DNA of 64,000 nt from positions 1 through 64,000 of the forward strand of contig NZ_JAMZEL010000005.1 in NCBI RefSeq assembly GCF_024158025.1, in the 5' to 3' direction. Position numbers and translations under genes: made by a program. The DNA is from Runella salmonicolor. GTDB lineage: Bacteria > Bacteroidota > Bacteroidia > Cytophagales > Spirosomataceae. Below, one piece after another: positions 8,899 through 18,301 of the stretch (position 1 is its first letter; every line of letters starts with the position of its first letter). The notes beneath the pieces were generated by a model. The model was not told the origin of the DNA and searched no databases. It saw only the letters and a list, made by a program, of their open reading frames with translations.

Positions 8899-10146
8899 CT
8901 ATTTCTTTTTGCGTTTTTTCTTTTTCCGCCCTTCTTCCAATTCCTCTATTTCGCGCAAAAGCACCTGCAAGTTTCCAGAATTATCATTCGTAAAATCAAT
9001 CATGCTGTCGTATTCGGCTTTGCTGATTTGGAGTACATCGATGGGCTTATCGAGATAAGTCTCAATTTCATCCAAAATGGGTTTTTCTTCCGGGCTGCAA
9101 AACGAAACAGCATGACCCTTGAGCGTACCACGCCCAGTGCGCCCTACCCGGTGGACGTAGTTTTCGGCTTGTTCGGGTAAGTCATAATTAATGACATAAT
9201 CTACTCCCGTAATATCAATACCACGGGCACTGATGTCGGTGGCTATCAGCACTTTGGTTTTTCCGCTTTTAAAATCATTAAGTGCCGCCAATCGGTCTTT
9301 TTGGTCTTTATCTCCGTGCAGCGTCAGGCTCTTGATTTCCATGCGCTCCAACGCCTTAAATACCCGCTCGGCACGCACTTTGGTCCGAACAAAAACCATG
9401 ATTTTACTTTCGGGATGCTCATTGATGATGCGTTCGAGAAAGAAGCGTTTATCGTCCATTTCCACATAAGCCACAAAATGTTCAATATTTTTGGCCACGG
9501 GGTCTTTGGGAGAAATCTGAATACGAATGGCCCCGCTGTTGATGAGCGAATAGGCTAATTTCTTGATTTTATCGTCAATGGTAGCCGAAAAAAACAAGGT
9601 CTGCCGCCGACGCGGTAGGTGACGAAGCAAATCGCGAATGTCTTTGATAAAACCCAAATCCAGCATGTGGTCGGCTTCGTCGAGAATCAGCACCTCAACC
9701 CGATCCAGCTTGAGGTGGCCCTGACTGACCAAGTCAAACAAGCGCCCAGGAGTTGCCACCACCACATCAACACCCTTGTTCAATTTGGCTATCTGGGGGT
9801 CCTGCGCCACGCCTCCAAATAAGCCCAAGGTTTCTACTAACGTAAAATGGCCAAGGCGGTTAAACACTTCGGTGATTTGCAAAGCCAACTCGTGCGTAGG
9901 CACCATCACAACGCATTTGACGCCGTCGGGGCGGCGATTGTTGCGTTTGCGCTCGTTGAGCAAATGAATGATGGGTATGGCAAACGCGGCCGTTTTTCCC
10001 GTACCCGTTTGGGCAATAGCCAACACATCTTCCCCTTTCAGAATGGAAGGAATCGCTTTAAACTGAATGTCGGTGGGGCGTTTGAACCCCAGATTCACTA
10101 AACTTTTCTTGATTTCGGGGGCAATGTGATACTCTTCAAACTTCAT
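8899..10146 (-). CDS. DEAD-box ATP-dependent RNA helicase (RhlE/CshA-like)
   Basis: A 415-residue RNA helicase with every core motif: Q motif (FKRPTDIQ, 21-28), motif I AQTGTGKT (45-52), ATPGR, motif II DEAD (156-159), motif III SAT (187-189), and in the second RecA domain TDISARGID and HRVGRTGRG. The short C-terminal extension is strongly basic and ends KKKKRKKK, giving an RNA-binding tail. Such proteins unwind RNA duplexes in ribosome assembly or mRNA decay, often in the cold. A Bacteroidota-type -7 box (10169-10176) lies 23 bp upstream of the ATG, which supports this start. Exact subfamily is uncertain. Confidence 0.93.
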   Translation of the reverse strand: MKFEEYHIAPEIKKSLVNLGFKRPTDIQFKAIPSILKGEDVLAIAQTGTGKTAAFAIPIIHLLNERKRNNRRPDGVKCVVMVPTHELALQITEVFNRLGHFTLVETLGLFGGVAQDPQIAKLNKGVDVVVATPGRLFDLVSQGHLKLDRVEVLILDEADHMLDLGFIKDIRDLLRHLPRRRQTLFFSATIDDKIKKLAYSLINSGAIRIQISPKDPVAKNIEHFVAYVEMDDKRFFLERIINEHPESKIMVFVRTKVRAERVFKALERMEIKSLTLHGDKDQKDRLAALNDFKSGKTKVLIATDISARGIDITGVDYVINYDLPEQAENYVHRVGRTGRGTLKGHAVSFCSPEEKPILDEIETYLDKPIDVLQISKAEYDSMIDFTNDNSGNLQVLLREIEELEEGRKKKKRKKK

Positions 10147-10168
10147 GCGCTTTGCTATTTATAAAACA

Positions 10169-10176
10169 CAAAGGTA
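10169..10176 (-). promoter_or_regulatory. Bacteroidota -7 promoter box for the helicase gene
   Basis: On the minus strand this reads TACCTTTG, an exact match to the TAnnTTTG consensus. Transcription would start near 10162, leaving a 5' leader of about 16 nt. No clear TTG is seen at -33. Confidence 0.6.
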
Positions 10177-10225
10177 CGAAGGAGATTGGTCTTTTTGTGC
10201 CAAGGCCGTTTTTGGGGCGTTTTGT

Positions 10226-13200
10226 TTATTTCTGTGCCTGTTTGTTGCCGCTCATGGTTCGCATGTATTTTACCAAATCCAGTACTTCCTGTTCGGCCAG
10301 TGCGTCAAACAATCCCACGGGCATCAGCGACGTGGGCATCACCTCCCGCGACTGAATCGACGATTTGTTGACTACCACCGCATCTTGGCCGACCACACGC
10401 ATAGTCAACTGTCGCTCATTTTCTGAAATAACATTGCCAGAGTACGTGCGTCCATCGCGGGTGGTCACCACCACCAACTTATAATCTTCTTGGATTTCGC
10501 CACTGGGATTCAGCACGTTGAACAACAAATAATCCAGATTGGCACGGTTAGACCCCGTCAAGTCGGGGCCAATGTTTCCACCTTTGCCGTACATTTTATG
10601 ACAACTTCCGCAGGTACGTTGAAAAACCACTTCACCCTTAACCGCATTGGCCGTGGCAACGGCTTTATCGGTAATCATTCGTTGGTATTTTGAATACGAT
10701 TTTTCCAACGACGGCTCCTGTTCAATGGGCCCCCACACTTCAATAAATCCACTCCCCACTACCCGCAACAATTGTCGAGCGGCATAAGGCGGCACATCAC
10801 GTTTAGGAATCGTCTGATTTTTAAGGGCCTGCGTTAATTGCCAACCATATTTAGGACGGGATGAAAGGGTCTGTATGGCCTGTTGTTTTTCGACAGCACT
10901 AAGGTCTTTATATTTAGAAATCAACAATTTAGCCAACGGCTCCTTGTCATAATCGGCAATAGCCCTAATCACATCCATCCGCAATTTAGGTTCATTCAAC
11001 AAGTTGGGAATTTCATTTACCAGCTCCTCTCGTTTACGGGCTGCAATGGCTTGCAGTGCCTGTTGGCGCAGGAGTAAGGGCGCATTCTTATTTTTGAGCG
11101 TAATCATGGATTTTTGAGTAGCCTCAGTATCCCCAAAACGTTGGGCTATTTGGGTGGCAAGATTTGCTACTTCGCCTTTTTCTTGGCGCAGCTTAGCGTA
11201 TACGGCGGCCCAATTCGCAGGTGCTTTTAAGTCAAATCGCCCTTCCAATCCATCCCGCATACCTTCCAGAATACTTACCTGATTTTTAGGTGATTTGCCC
11301 ACCATCGCAATGACCGTTTCGGGGGCATTGGCATCTATCAACCGACGCGCCACGTATTTGGCAATCAGTGAAATCTGCGTTTGTGACGCCAATTCAAGGG
11401 CGCGATTGGGATTGGTTTTGACCAATGGCTCCAGGCCAAACCATATCATCTTGGGCAGGTTGTGGTCTTCGTTGTCTTCGCCGTGTTTGGCCAACTGCTC
11501 TACAATTTTCCACCCTGATTCAGTATCAATCCGCTGCATAGCTGAGGTCAAATAAAGCCGTACCACAGGCGACGCGTCTTCTTTCGCCATTTTTACAAAC
11601 GCGGCTAAGGCTTCGGTCGAAGGTGTTTTGTCTTCGCATAACAGTTGAATTGCCCAAGCGCGAATGTATTCATCTCGGTCGGTCAAGGACTTCTGTAACT
11701 CTGCCGCCGTGATACTTCCCGTAATATGCAACGCCCACAGCGCCCGAAGTCGGTAATCGGGATTCGCATTTGTCTGAAAAATAGTTTGTAAATCAGCCAA
11801 GGCACTTTTGTCTAAACTTCCTTTGGTAGCCCGAGATTGAAGAATCACCCTGGCCCTTCTTGAATGCCAGTCGCTAGGGCTTGTTTGCAGCTCAACCAAT
11901 TGTTTATCTGACAGTTTAGTCAAATCACCAAAGCGCCCATCCCAGTTTTTAGCCAATGATTCTTTGGGCATAATTCTAAAAATACGACCCGTTTCTCCGT
12001 TTATGACTTCTTTGCCGCAGATGTCGGCATCGTGCCAGTCGAGTACGTACAGCCCCCCGTCGGGGCCTACTTCCATGCTAAACCCTACCCATTGGGCGTT
12101 GTTGGCCATGAGCAATTCATCGCCGTGTTTGGCCACAAAACCCGAGCCTTTTTTCTCCAAAACATCCGACAAAACGGCGTGCTCGTGGATGTTGGCCATG
12201 AAAATTCGACCCTTATGCTCCTCAGGAAACGCATCCGATTGATACACCCGCGCACCGCCATGCGCCGAGCGGTGACTGTGGTCGGCAATCGTGCGAATAT
12301 CGCTGTAGATATACGGATTAAAATGTTGTCCACCCTGCCGGTGATAAATTCCACCCAGAATGACATGCCACATGTGCGGAATCACACAGGCGCTGATAAA
12401 CAACTGTCCTTTAGCATCATAATCAATTCCCCAAGGATTGCTAAAACCATGCGCCACCACTTCAAATTTATCTTTTGTTGGATGATAGCGCCACACACCA
12501 CCGTTGATATCTACGCCTTCTCCCTGCAAAATATCTTCGGGAAATGGGTCTTTATGCTTGTAAATACGGCCTTTGCCTTCGGGTTTTCGCACTTTTGAAG
12601 GCGTCGCAAATCCTTGGCAGCCATACAACCAACCATCGGGGCCCCAATGTAAACTGTTGAGCGTTTCGTGGCGGTCGCGGATACCCCAGCCCGTAAGCCG
12701 CACTTCAATATTATCCATATCCGCCACGTCGTCGTGGTTGCGGTCGGGCACAAAAAGGAGGTTTGGCGGAGCCCCTAGATACAGTCCGTCAAAGCCAACG
12801 GCCATGGCGGCGGGAAAAGCAATTCCTTCCAAAAACACCTTTTTGGTATCGGCTACTCCATCATGATTGGTATCTTCCAGAATGAGAATTCGGCTGTTGC
12901 CCGCATTGGAAAATCCATGCCCGCGCGATTCATAGTCACGGTTTTCGGCCACCCACAGGCGACCTCGGTCATCCCAGCAAAAAGCCATCGGCTGCGTCAT
13001 CATCGGCTCAGATGCCCACGTATTTACTTTAAAACCTTCTTTAAGGGTCATGTTGGCAATGGCTTCTTCGGGCGACAGAAACTTGGCATCGCGGCCTTCC
13101 TGCTGCGCTACTCCCCAGAGGGCGTAGGCCATATCCTGCCCACTAAATTCACTCCAAGTGCCCGACAATTTAACATCGTTGAACTCGCCCGTATAAATCA

Positions 13201-14056
13201 CCAATTGATGCTTTATGACCTCCACTTTTCCCTTTTTAATTTGCCAGTCTCCCGTACGAGCCCGGGCAGGTCCAGCCCCCAATTGGCCGTCTACCCGCCA
13301 ATATTGCGGAAAGCCTTTGTTTTCAGGATGGTCAAAAATGGCAATATGCGCCAAGTCACTGCGACCTTCTACCTGCATTCCAATATCAACCCAAGTGGCG
13401 CGTTGCCCTTCAGCTTTCTCATTTTTTTGACGAGCGGCGTTTATCACTTCGCCTTTGATTCCCTGTTTCCACGGCATTCTCACAAACAACCCGCCGTAGT
13501 CGTATTTCCCAATCGTTACATCGGTTTGGGCTTCACCCGCCCATTCAAGATTAAGAATATATTTCCCATCTTTCTCCGTCATGGTCCAAGTTTGGGTTTC
13601 GGTCAGTACCGCGTTGCCCTTTTCGTCGAGCAAATCGTACACCGTTTCCCACTTTACTTCTGGGCCCTTGCTTCTGATTACTTTGGCCGAAACCCGCCGC
13701 CAATAATCCCCCTCAGGATGGTGAAAATAATCACGCCCGTTCACGCGCGTATAGCCCCAATAAATACCCGTTTGGTGTTTGTGGTGCCCCGGACTATACT
13801 CGGTCAGAACACCCTTGCCATCGGGGGCCATGATGGGGTGCAGATAAGGACGAAAATCTGCCTTGGCATTTTGGGTCAAAATGGGTTCTTTTCCGTTGAG
13901 TCGAAACACTGAAATAGTCCCAGCTTTTTCATCCTGCACCAATCGCAGCTCCGTTTTTTTGGGCGGAGCTTTCACTATGTTGGGGGCTTGGGGCTTAAAA
14001 GCGAACCATCCTATACTGCACAGGGCTACCGAGAGAAAAAAATGAAAAGGTTTCAT
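10226..14056 (-). CDS. Fusion: DUF6807 (PmoA) + PVC-type membrane-bound dehydrogenase + HEAT + cytochrome c
   Basis: This 1276-residue exported protein joins four modules. After a signal segment (1-19), residues about 30-325 form a DUF6807/PmoA-like domain with the HHKHQTGIYWGY and FHHPEGDYW motifs. Residues about 335-760 form the PVC-type dehydrogenase propeller (TIGR02604-like) with LWVAENRDYES, NDGVAD-type calcium loops (DTNHDGVAD, DRNHDDVAD) and WGPDGWLYGCQG. An armadillo/HEAT region follows (about 790-1080). The C-terminal cytochrome c has CGSCH (C1149-H1153) and NIGPDLTG, with the typical TIGR02603 tail. It probably oxidises a sugar or alcohol in the periplasm and passes electrons to the heme, but this is inference from domain families. 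DUF6807 is usually a separate protein, so the fusion is notable. Confidence 0.88.
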   Translation of the reverse strand: MKPFHFFLSVALCSIGWFAFKPQAPNIVKAPPKKTELRLVQDEKAGTISVFRLNGKEPILTQNAKADFRPYLHPIMAPDGKGVLTEYSPGHHKHQTGIYWGYTRVNGRDYFHHPEGDYWRRVSAKVIRSKGPEVKWETVYDLLDEKGNAVLTETQTWTMTEKDGKYILNLEWAGEAQTDVTIGKYDYGGLFVRMPWKQGIKGEVINAARQKNEKAEGQRATWVDIGMQVEGRSDLAHIAIFDHPENKGFPQYWRVDGQLGAGPARARTGDWQIKKGKVEVIKHQLVIYTGEFNDVKLSGTWSEFSGQDMAYALWGVAQQEGRDAKFLSPEEAIANMTLKEGFKVNTWASEPMMTQPMAFCWDDRGRLWVAENRDYESRGHGFSNAGNSRILILEDTNHDGVADTKKVFLEGIAFPAAMAVGFDGLYLGAPPNLLFVPDRNHDDVADMDNIEVRLTGWGIRDRHETLNSLHWGPDGWLYGCQGFATPSKVRKPEGKGRIYKHKDPFPEDILQGEGVDINGGVWRYHPTKDKFEVVAHGFSNPWGIDYDAKGQLFISACVIPHMWHVILGGIYHRQGGQHFNPYIYSDIRTIADHSHRSAHGGARVYQSDAFPEEHKGRIFMANIHEHAVLSDVLEKKGSGFVAKHGDELLMANNAQWVGFSMEVGPDGGLYVLDWHDADICGKEVINGETGRIFRIMPKESLAKNWDGRFGDLTKLSDKQLVELQTSPSDWHSRRARVILQSRATKGSLDKSALADLQTIFQTNANPDYRLRALWALHITGSITAAELQKSLTDRDEYIRAWAIQLLCEDKTPSTEALAAFVKMAKEDASPVVRLYLTSAMQRIDTESGWKIVEQLAKHGEDNEDHNLPKMIWFGLEPLVKTNPNRALELASQTQISLIAKYVARRLIDANAPETVIAMVGKSPKNQVSILEGMRDGLEGRFDLKAPANWAAVYAKLRQEKGEVANLATQIAQRFGDTEATQKSMITLKNKNAPLLLRQQALQAIAARKREELVNEIPNLLNEPKLRMDVIRAIADYDKEPLAKLLISKYKDLSAVEKQQAIQTLSSRPKYGWQLTQALKNQTIPKRDVPPYAARQLLRVVGSGFIEVWGPIEQEPSLEKSYSKYQRMITDKAVATANAVKGEVVFQRTCGSCHKMYGKGGNIGPDLTGSNRANLDYLLFNVLNPSGEIQEDYKLVVVTTRDGRTYSGNVISENERQLTMRVVGQDAVVVNKSSIQSREVMPTSLMPVGLFDALAEQEVLDLVKYMRTMSGNKQAQK

Positions 14057-14127
14057 TCTGAAATAAAGTTAGGAACAATGAACGTCATGGTGATTGCTGG
14101 AATCAATTGCCCTTGGCAATCAAGTAT

Positions 14128-14147
14128 AAAAGGCAAAAACGCCTTTT
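14128..14147 (-). terminator. Short hairpin, weak terminator for the 14206 gene
   Basis: A 7-bp stem (AAAAGGC at 14128-14134 with GCCTTTT at 14141-14147) and a 6-base loop. Only four T follow leftward, so it is a weak candidate terminator lying about 60 bp past the stop codon of the DxDDTA protein. Confidence 0.45.
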
Positions 14148-14205
14148 TATTCCTGCTTTTATTTAAATATTCCTAAAAGATTTTGAAGAAAACTGAGAAA
14201 ACATC

Positions 14206-15279
14206 TCAGCCAATTTGCCGCAAAGCCAAGTGTTCGGCCACCAATGTCCAACAATGGGCTTCACATTCCCAGCGCATCTGAAACCACGGAGAGATGGCCA
14301 GACGGTACAACAACGGATTTTCGTAAGCCGTCAACAAACCCGCAATGAAGAAATAAAAACCCTCAAAATCAGCGTTCGAAACGGGAAGCCGGGCTTCGGG
14401 CACTCCTTTTACGCCCAACCTCATCAATGACGTCTTTAGGCAAATTTCGTCTAATATCGACAGCGGTTTTTGCAGAAGACACTGAGTATCAGCAATTAGT
14501 TTTTCGCGAATAGGCTCTAACTCGAAAATCACAAATGCCCCCATCAAACGCGCAACGTGGTAAATAATCGGCACCGTACGCGGATACTGGTGCGCACATC
14601 TGAAGGGCTGATTCAAATAACGGTTGGTTTCAATCACCGACCGGATATATTTCAAACTGTCTGTATCATGCTGATTAATAGGCAAATTATATTCATAAAT
14701 ACAATACAAAACATTAGCCAAAACACAGGCGTCAAACTCGATGTACATGTTTTTACCAAACCACGTTGAATACCCTTTCAGTAGCCGGTATTCGGGATAA
14801 GTATTTTGAATGAATTGCTTTGTACCGTTGGCGTGTAAACTCAATTTTTCTTTAAGCCAAAGCACCTCCTCCCGCGTGGGCGCCGAAGTGAGATAAATCA
14901 TGGCCGTGTCGTCGGTATCATCAGGAATTCGAAAATGCTCAAAATGCCGAAACAAATGGCCGTTCGGAAAATGTTTGGAAGGCGTTGTTTTCCAGAAATT
15001 GTAGGTTTTGAGCCCGTCTTTATTCTGAAATTTTGGGTAATTCTGAACGCCCTTTTGCGCAATTTCATCCACCAATCGTTGACTTTGGGCCGAAAGAAAC
15101 GGTTTCAGTTTTTGCAACGTAAACACAATCACCGCCGTAAAAAACACCGTCGTATCGGGGCGTTGGTATCCAATTAGGCGATTAGTGCGCTGCGCTGGAA
15201 ATAATCCTTCGTCAAAATACCCCTCTCCTCTCGACTGCAAGGCCGCAATCCGCGCTATGGTTTCATCCAATACATTCAT
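14206..15279 (-). CDS. Alpha-helical protein of unknown function with a DxDDTA motif
   Basis: A 357-residue soluble protein without signal peptide that I cannot place in a named family. It is helix-rich with recurring aromatic and WF/YP clusters, as in alpha-toroid (six-hairpin) proteins. Residues 120-127 read DDTDDTAM, which contains D121-T-D123-D124-T-A, the form of the DxDD acid motif of class II terpene cyclases (squalene-hopene cyclase, copalyl diphosphate synthase). The protein is, however, only about half the length of such cyclases, which need two helical domains, and I see no QW repeats. Either it is a one-domain relative or the match is coincidental. It reads leftward, divergently from the outer-membrane barrel gene at 15425, with 145 bp between them. 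Confidence 0.7.
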   Translation of the reverse strand: MNVLDETIARIAALQSRGEGYFDEGLFPAQRTNRLIGYQRPDTTVFFTAVIVFTLQKLKPFLSAQSQRLVDEIAQKGVQNYPKFQNKDGLKTYNFWKTTPSKHFPNGHLFRHFEHFRIPDDTDDTAMIYLTSAPTREEVLWLKEKLSLHANGTKQFIQNTYPEYRLLKGYSTWFGKNMYIEFDACVLANVLYCIYEYNLPINQHDTDSLKYIRSVIETNRYLNQPFRCAHQYPRTVPIIYHVARLMGAFVIFELEPIREKLIADTQCLLQKPLSILDEICLKTSLMRLGVKGVPEARLPVSNADFEGFYFFIAGLLTAYENPLLYRLAISPWFQMRWECEAHCWTLVAEHLALRQIG

Positions 15280-15368
15280 TCTGAAAATTTCAAGTTGCGA
15301 ATATCGTAAAACATTTTCTGTTCAAAGAAATCAGTCGACAATTTCCCTGTAAATCAGCACATTAAAAG

Positions 15369-15386
15369 TTTGGCACGAATGTTGTT
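15369..15386 (+). promoter_or_regulatory. Candidate sigma-54 (RpoN) promoter
   Basis: The sequence TTGGCACGAATGTTGTT matches the sigma-54 pattern TTGGCACG-N4-TTGC closely. The -24 GG is at 15372-15373; the -12 dinucleotide is GT (15384-15385) instead of GC, the one deviation. It lies 39 bp before the ATG of the outer-membrane barrel gene, a suitable distance for transcription start near 15396. Confidence 0.45.
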
Positions 15387-15424
15387 ACTAGCCTTTTATA
15401 CAAACCTTAATCCCATAAGTTGTT

Positions 15425-16156
15425 ATGAAGAAAATATACACTCTTGTCATCGGGTTACTCGTAACGGGCATGAGTTTTGCCCAACAAAGTTTTATTTTAT
15501 CGCACATTGACCACCGAGGTTTTGTGAATTTTTCGGGCGGTACCAGCATTCCCGTCAAATCTCTGATGAAAGCAGATCCCAACGCATCTTCGGAAATCAG
15601 CGCTTTGCGAGGCTCGTCCATGCAAGTATCGGCGGGGTACCGCCTTACGCGGCGGATAGGAATTATGGGGTCTTTTACCAACTGCCTTAACCAAACAAGC
15701 ACACTCAAACTCGTTGAAAGTATACAAAAAAGCCATCCAGGCGGCACATGGGCGTCTTCGGGCGGCACGTGGAACTGTTCGCATTTTTTGGCAGGGCCTT
15801 ACATGACCTTCAAAGCAGGAATTTGGATGTTTGACGCACGCGTTACGGGGGGCTATTCGTGGATTCAGCGTCCCTTCACCGAGCTGAAAGGAACATTTTT
15901 TGACGTTCCGCTGACTATTAAAACTGCCCAGAGCCGCAACGGCTCGTTTTCGGTAGGAAGCGGCGCGAGCGTTCGTTGCAAAATCACGCGCAATTTTGCC
16001 CTTGCCGTCCATGCCGACTATGTGAGCACCAAAGCGTCTTTCAACGACATTACCAGTACCTTAACCATTGGAAAAGACAAAGGCGACGAAAAAATCAGCG
16101 AAGTGCACCCTATCGGCTTACTGAGTGTCGGCGGTGGACTGAGCTTGTTATTCTAA
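15425..16156 (+). CDS. Outer-membrane beta-barrel protein
   Basis: A 243-residue exported protein. A signal peptide (MKKIYTLVIGLLVTGMSFAQ, cleaved after about residue 19-20) is followed by alternating beta strands such as FVNFSGGTSIPV, MQVSAGYRL, FKAGIWMFDARVTGGYSW and FALAVHADYV. The last residue is Phe (LSLLF), as needed for BAM recognition. The layout is that of a small 8-strand barrel (OMP_b-brl type) whose role is unknown. A candidate sigma-54 promoter lies upstream and a strong shared terminator follows, so it is probably a one-gene transcript. Confidence 0.8.
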   Translation: MKKIYTLVIGLLVTGMSFAQQSFILSHIDHRGFVNFSGGTSIPVKSLMKADPNASSEISALRGSSMQVSAGYRLTRRIGIMGSFTNCLNQTSTLKLVESIQKSHPGGTWASSGGTWNCSHFLAGPYMTFKAGIWMFDARVTGGYSWIQRPFTELKGTFFDVPLTIKTAQSRNGSFSVGSGASVRCKITRNFALAVHADYVSTKASFNDITSTLTIGKDKGDEKISEVHPIGLLSVGGGLSLLF

Positions 16157-16185
16157 GCCAGTAAATGCTGAAAATTTAACGATAT

Positions 16186-16232
16186 AAAAAAGCAGGGCGG
16201 TTGAAGCAAAATCTTCAACCGCCTGTTTTTTT
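16186..16232. terminator. Bidirectional terminator
   Basis: A long stem (GCGGTTGAAG against CTTCAACCGC, extended by CAG/CTG and by A/T runs on both sides) has a 6-base loop. It lies between the convergent barrel gene and the beta-helix gene and can serve both. Confidence 0.9.
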
Positions 16233-16243
16233 ATAAAATCTTC

Positions 16244-18301
16244 TCAACGCTGGATGGTACATTTGACAAACGAGCTCGGTTGCCAGCCTTTTTTCCAACC
16301 CGTTTTGGGGAGGGACTTACGCGCAGTTTTCAACAACCCCTCCGCGCTAGACTGCATTGGCACATACCGTTGGGTCAAATCACTGGCCGACGAATCCTTC
16401 AATTTCATTTCAACATTGGTCCAGTTGAATTCCACAAAATTCAGAAATTGCTGAACCGAAGCCCGTAGTTTGGAATCTTCGTCGTAACGAAAGGCCGTCA
16501 CATAGATGGAACGGCCGTCGGGCAAGCCGACGGAGGTGTGCGTTTGTAAGAAATTATTACCCGAAAAGTTCTTAAACTCGTAGCGCTCTCCCGTCGATAC
16601 TTTATTCACATCCGCAAAATTTTCTTGTGGAATATACCAGTTAAATTTCCAAAGAATATCGGTCGCTTTGCAGGACTCTACAATGAAGCCGTTGTAAAGT
16701 GGAGTATCATTTTTAAACTTATTCTCGCGACTTTCAAACGTCGCCTGCGTGCCCACCTCCTGCGTGATGGACCCGATTTTGCAGTTTCCCATCGCAAACG
16801 TCACCCCTGTGCCTTTGGCCAAATGTAGCCTGTCGATGGTTAAATCCGAACCCAAAGGTTGCACATAATTCTTCTTGGCGGGGATTCGGCACACAAATGT
16901 ACCGATACGGTGCCGCCCGTCGGGCACATCGGGATAGTTAAAATAATACCCGTCGCCATAAAGCTTTAGCCGAACGTCGGTTTCTACCTCGTCAAATACC
17001 GCTCCCGTAATGGCTTTATTGAGCCACAACACCGTCATTTCGTTCATCACCGACTCACTCATAAACGCCGAATTGGTATTTTTGACCAACATTTTTTTGA
17101 TACGAAAACTACTTTTCGGACTTCGATAGGAGGTCCAAGTATGCTTAGAGCCGACCCAAGAAAGATTTTTTTTCAGCATATTGGGGTAGGCCGCGGCATC
17201 GGCTACGCCTGGCTTTCGTAGTACGTCTTCCATCACATAGTTGTCGATGCGTACGTTGTTGATGGCCTGCGTGTACAGCACAATAGCGCAGGAATACTTG
17301 GCATACAGGTGTTTAATGTACAAACTATCCTTGCGTTTATGAACGGTAGGGTCTACTTGGTTTTCAAACGTAAACGTATAAAAAGGCTTCTCGATGGGCG
17401 CATCCCCCCACACTTCTTTGTCCTGTTGCGCATACAAAGAATCAATGATAACGGCCCGGTGGGCGCCCCGCACGTTGACACCCCACACCGCAAAATCATC
17501 TTTTTGTAGATTCAGGCAATTAAACCCGTTGATTTCCCGAAAAGCTTTGACCCGTATTCGGTCATAACCGCTGTCACGTTCTTGGTCGCGGGTAAAAATA
17601 TTTATTGCACACATTGGGATATTTCTAAACGTAATCGACCCCATTGTTAATCGCGATTTGGGGTTATTGGCGGGGGCTGTGATTTGCAGAAACGCCTCTC
17701 CGCCTTCGTTTATCGGATTAGCGATTTTAAGATTAGAAGTATTTCCATCAAGGGTTAACGAACCTCCTAACGTCAACTCCTGAATATCTTCCAAATGAAG
17801 CACTTTGATTTTGTTAAGTCCATTTTGGGCTTTTAAAACGGTATTTTGGAAGTAGAAACGTAACCTTCTAGGATTGACGAGTTGCTTAGGCGTAATAACA
17901 ATTGGAGCAATCGTGTAGGTTTTGGCCGCAAAATTGACGCGGTCGCAAGCTGCTAAGGCCCACAACAAACCCTCATTGATGGGAACTGAGGGATTGTCAA
18001 GAAACCAGTCAATATTTACACCGTCTTCATACTCAAATATCCGCTTATATCGGCCTTTAATGGCCCGACTGGCACTTTCCAGCACCGTACCACCGTTGGC
18101 AATAGACTCATTATCAGTAGCATCGTACTTCCAATCGCCTTGCTTTCCAGCGTCAGTAACACGATAGATTTTATAAGAAGAGGGGTTTTTCAAAGTTATC
18201 AATCCACGGAGACTTATGGACTCTATCTGCGCCTGAGCCGAACCTACAAGCACAAACAGTAAAAGACAAAAAATATAAAACGACGATTTAGGCATGGGCA
18301 T
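16244..18301 (-). CDS. Secreted protein, probable right-handed beta-helix
   Basis: A 685-residue exported protein with a signal peptide ending near AQAQ (residue 25). The body is rich in short beta strands with regular Ile/Val/Asn spacing (for example LTLGGSLTLDGN, LTMGSITFRNIPM, VWGVNVRGAHRAVIIDSLYA and LYIKHLYAKYSCAIVLYTQAINNVRIDNYVMED), as in pectate-lyase-like or IPR011050 beta-helix proteins. I find no recognisable catalytic motif, so an enzyme function cannot be claimed; a carbohydrate-related role would fit the neighbourhood. An alternative ATG lies two codons inside (18295). It is transcribed leftward, away from the fructan locus. Confidence 0.7.
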   Translation of the reverse strand: MPMPKSSFYIFCLLLFVLVGSAQAQIESISLRGLITLKNPSSYKIYRVTDAGKQGDWKYDATDNESIANGGTVLESASRAIKGRYKRIFEYEDGVNIDWFLDNPSVPINEGLLWALAACDRVNFAAKTYTIAPIVITPKQLVNPRRLRFYFQNTVLKAQNGLNKIKVLHLEDIQELTLGGSLTLDGNTSNLKIANPINEGGEAFLQITAPANNPKSRLTMGSITFRNIPMCAINIFTRDQERDSGYDRIRVKAFREINGFNCLNLQKDDFAVWGVNVRGAHRAVIIDSLYAQQDKEVWGDAPIEKPFYTFTFENQVDPTVHKRKDSLYIKHLYAKYSCAIVLYTQAINNVRIDNYVMEDVLRKPGVADAAAYPNMLKKNLSWVGSKHTWTSYRSPKSSFRIKKMLVKNTNSAFMSESVMNEMTVLWLNKAITGAVFDEVETDVRLKLYGDGYYFNYPDVPDGRHRIGTFVCRIPAKKNYVQPLGSDLTIDRLHLAKGTGVTFAMGNCKIGSITQEVGTQATFESRENKFKNDTPLYNGFIVESCKATDILWKFNWYIPQENFADVNKVSTGERYEFKNFSGNNFLQTHTSVGLPDGRSIYVTAFRYDEDSKLRASVQQFLNFVEFNWTNVEMKLKDSSASDLTQRYVPMQSSAEGLLKTARKSLPKTGWKKGWQPSSFVKCTIQR

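Noticed and set aside
12863..13912. Long open frame (349 residues) antisense to the DUF6807 fusion gene
   Set aside because: It lies wholly inside a well-supported gene on the other strand, has no recognisable domains, and is a by-product of codon composition. The same holds for the antisense frames at 2484-3074, 3408-4196 and 12032-12598.
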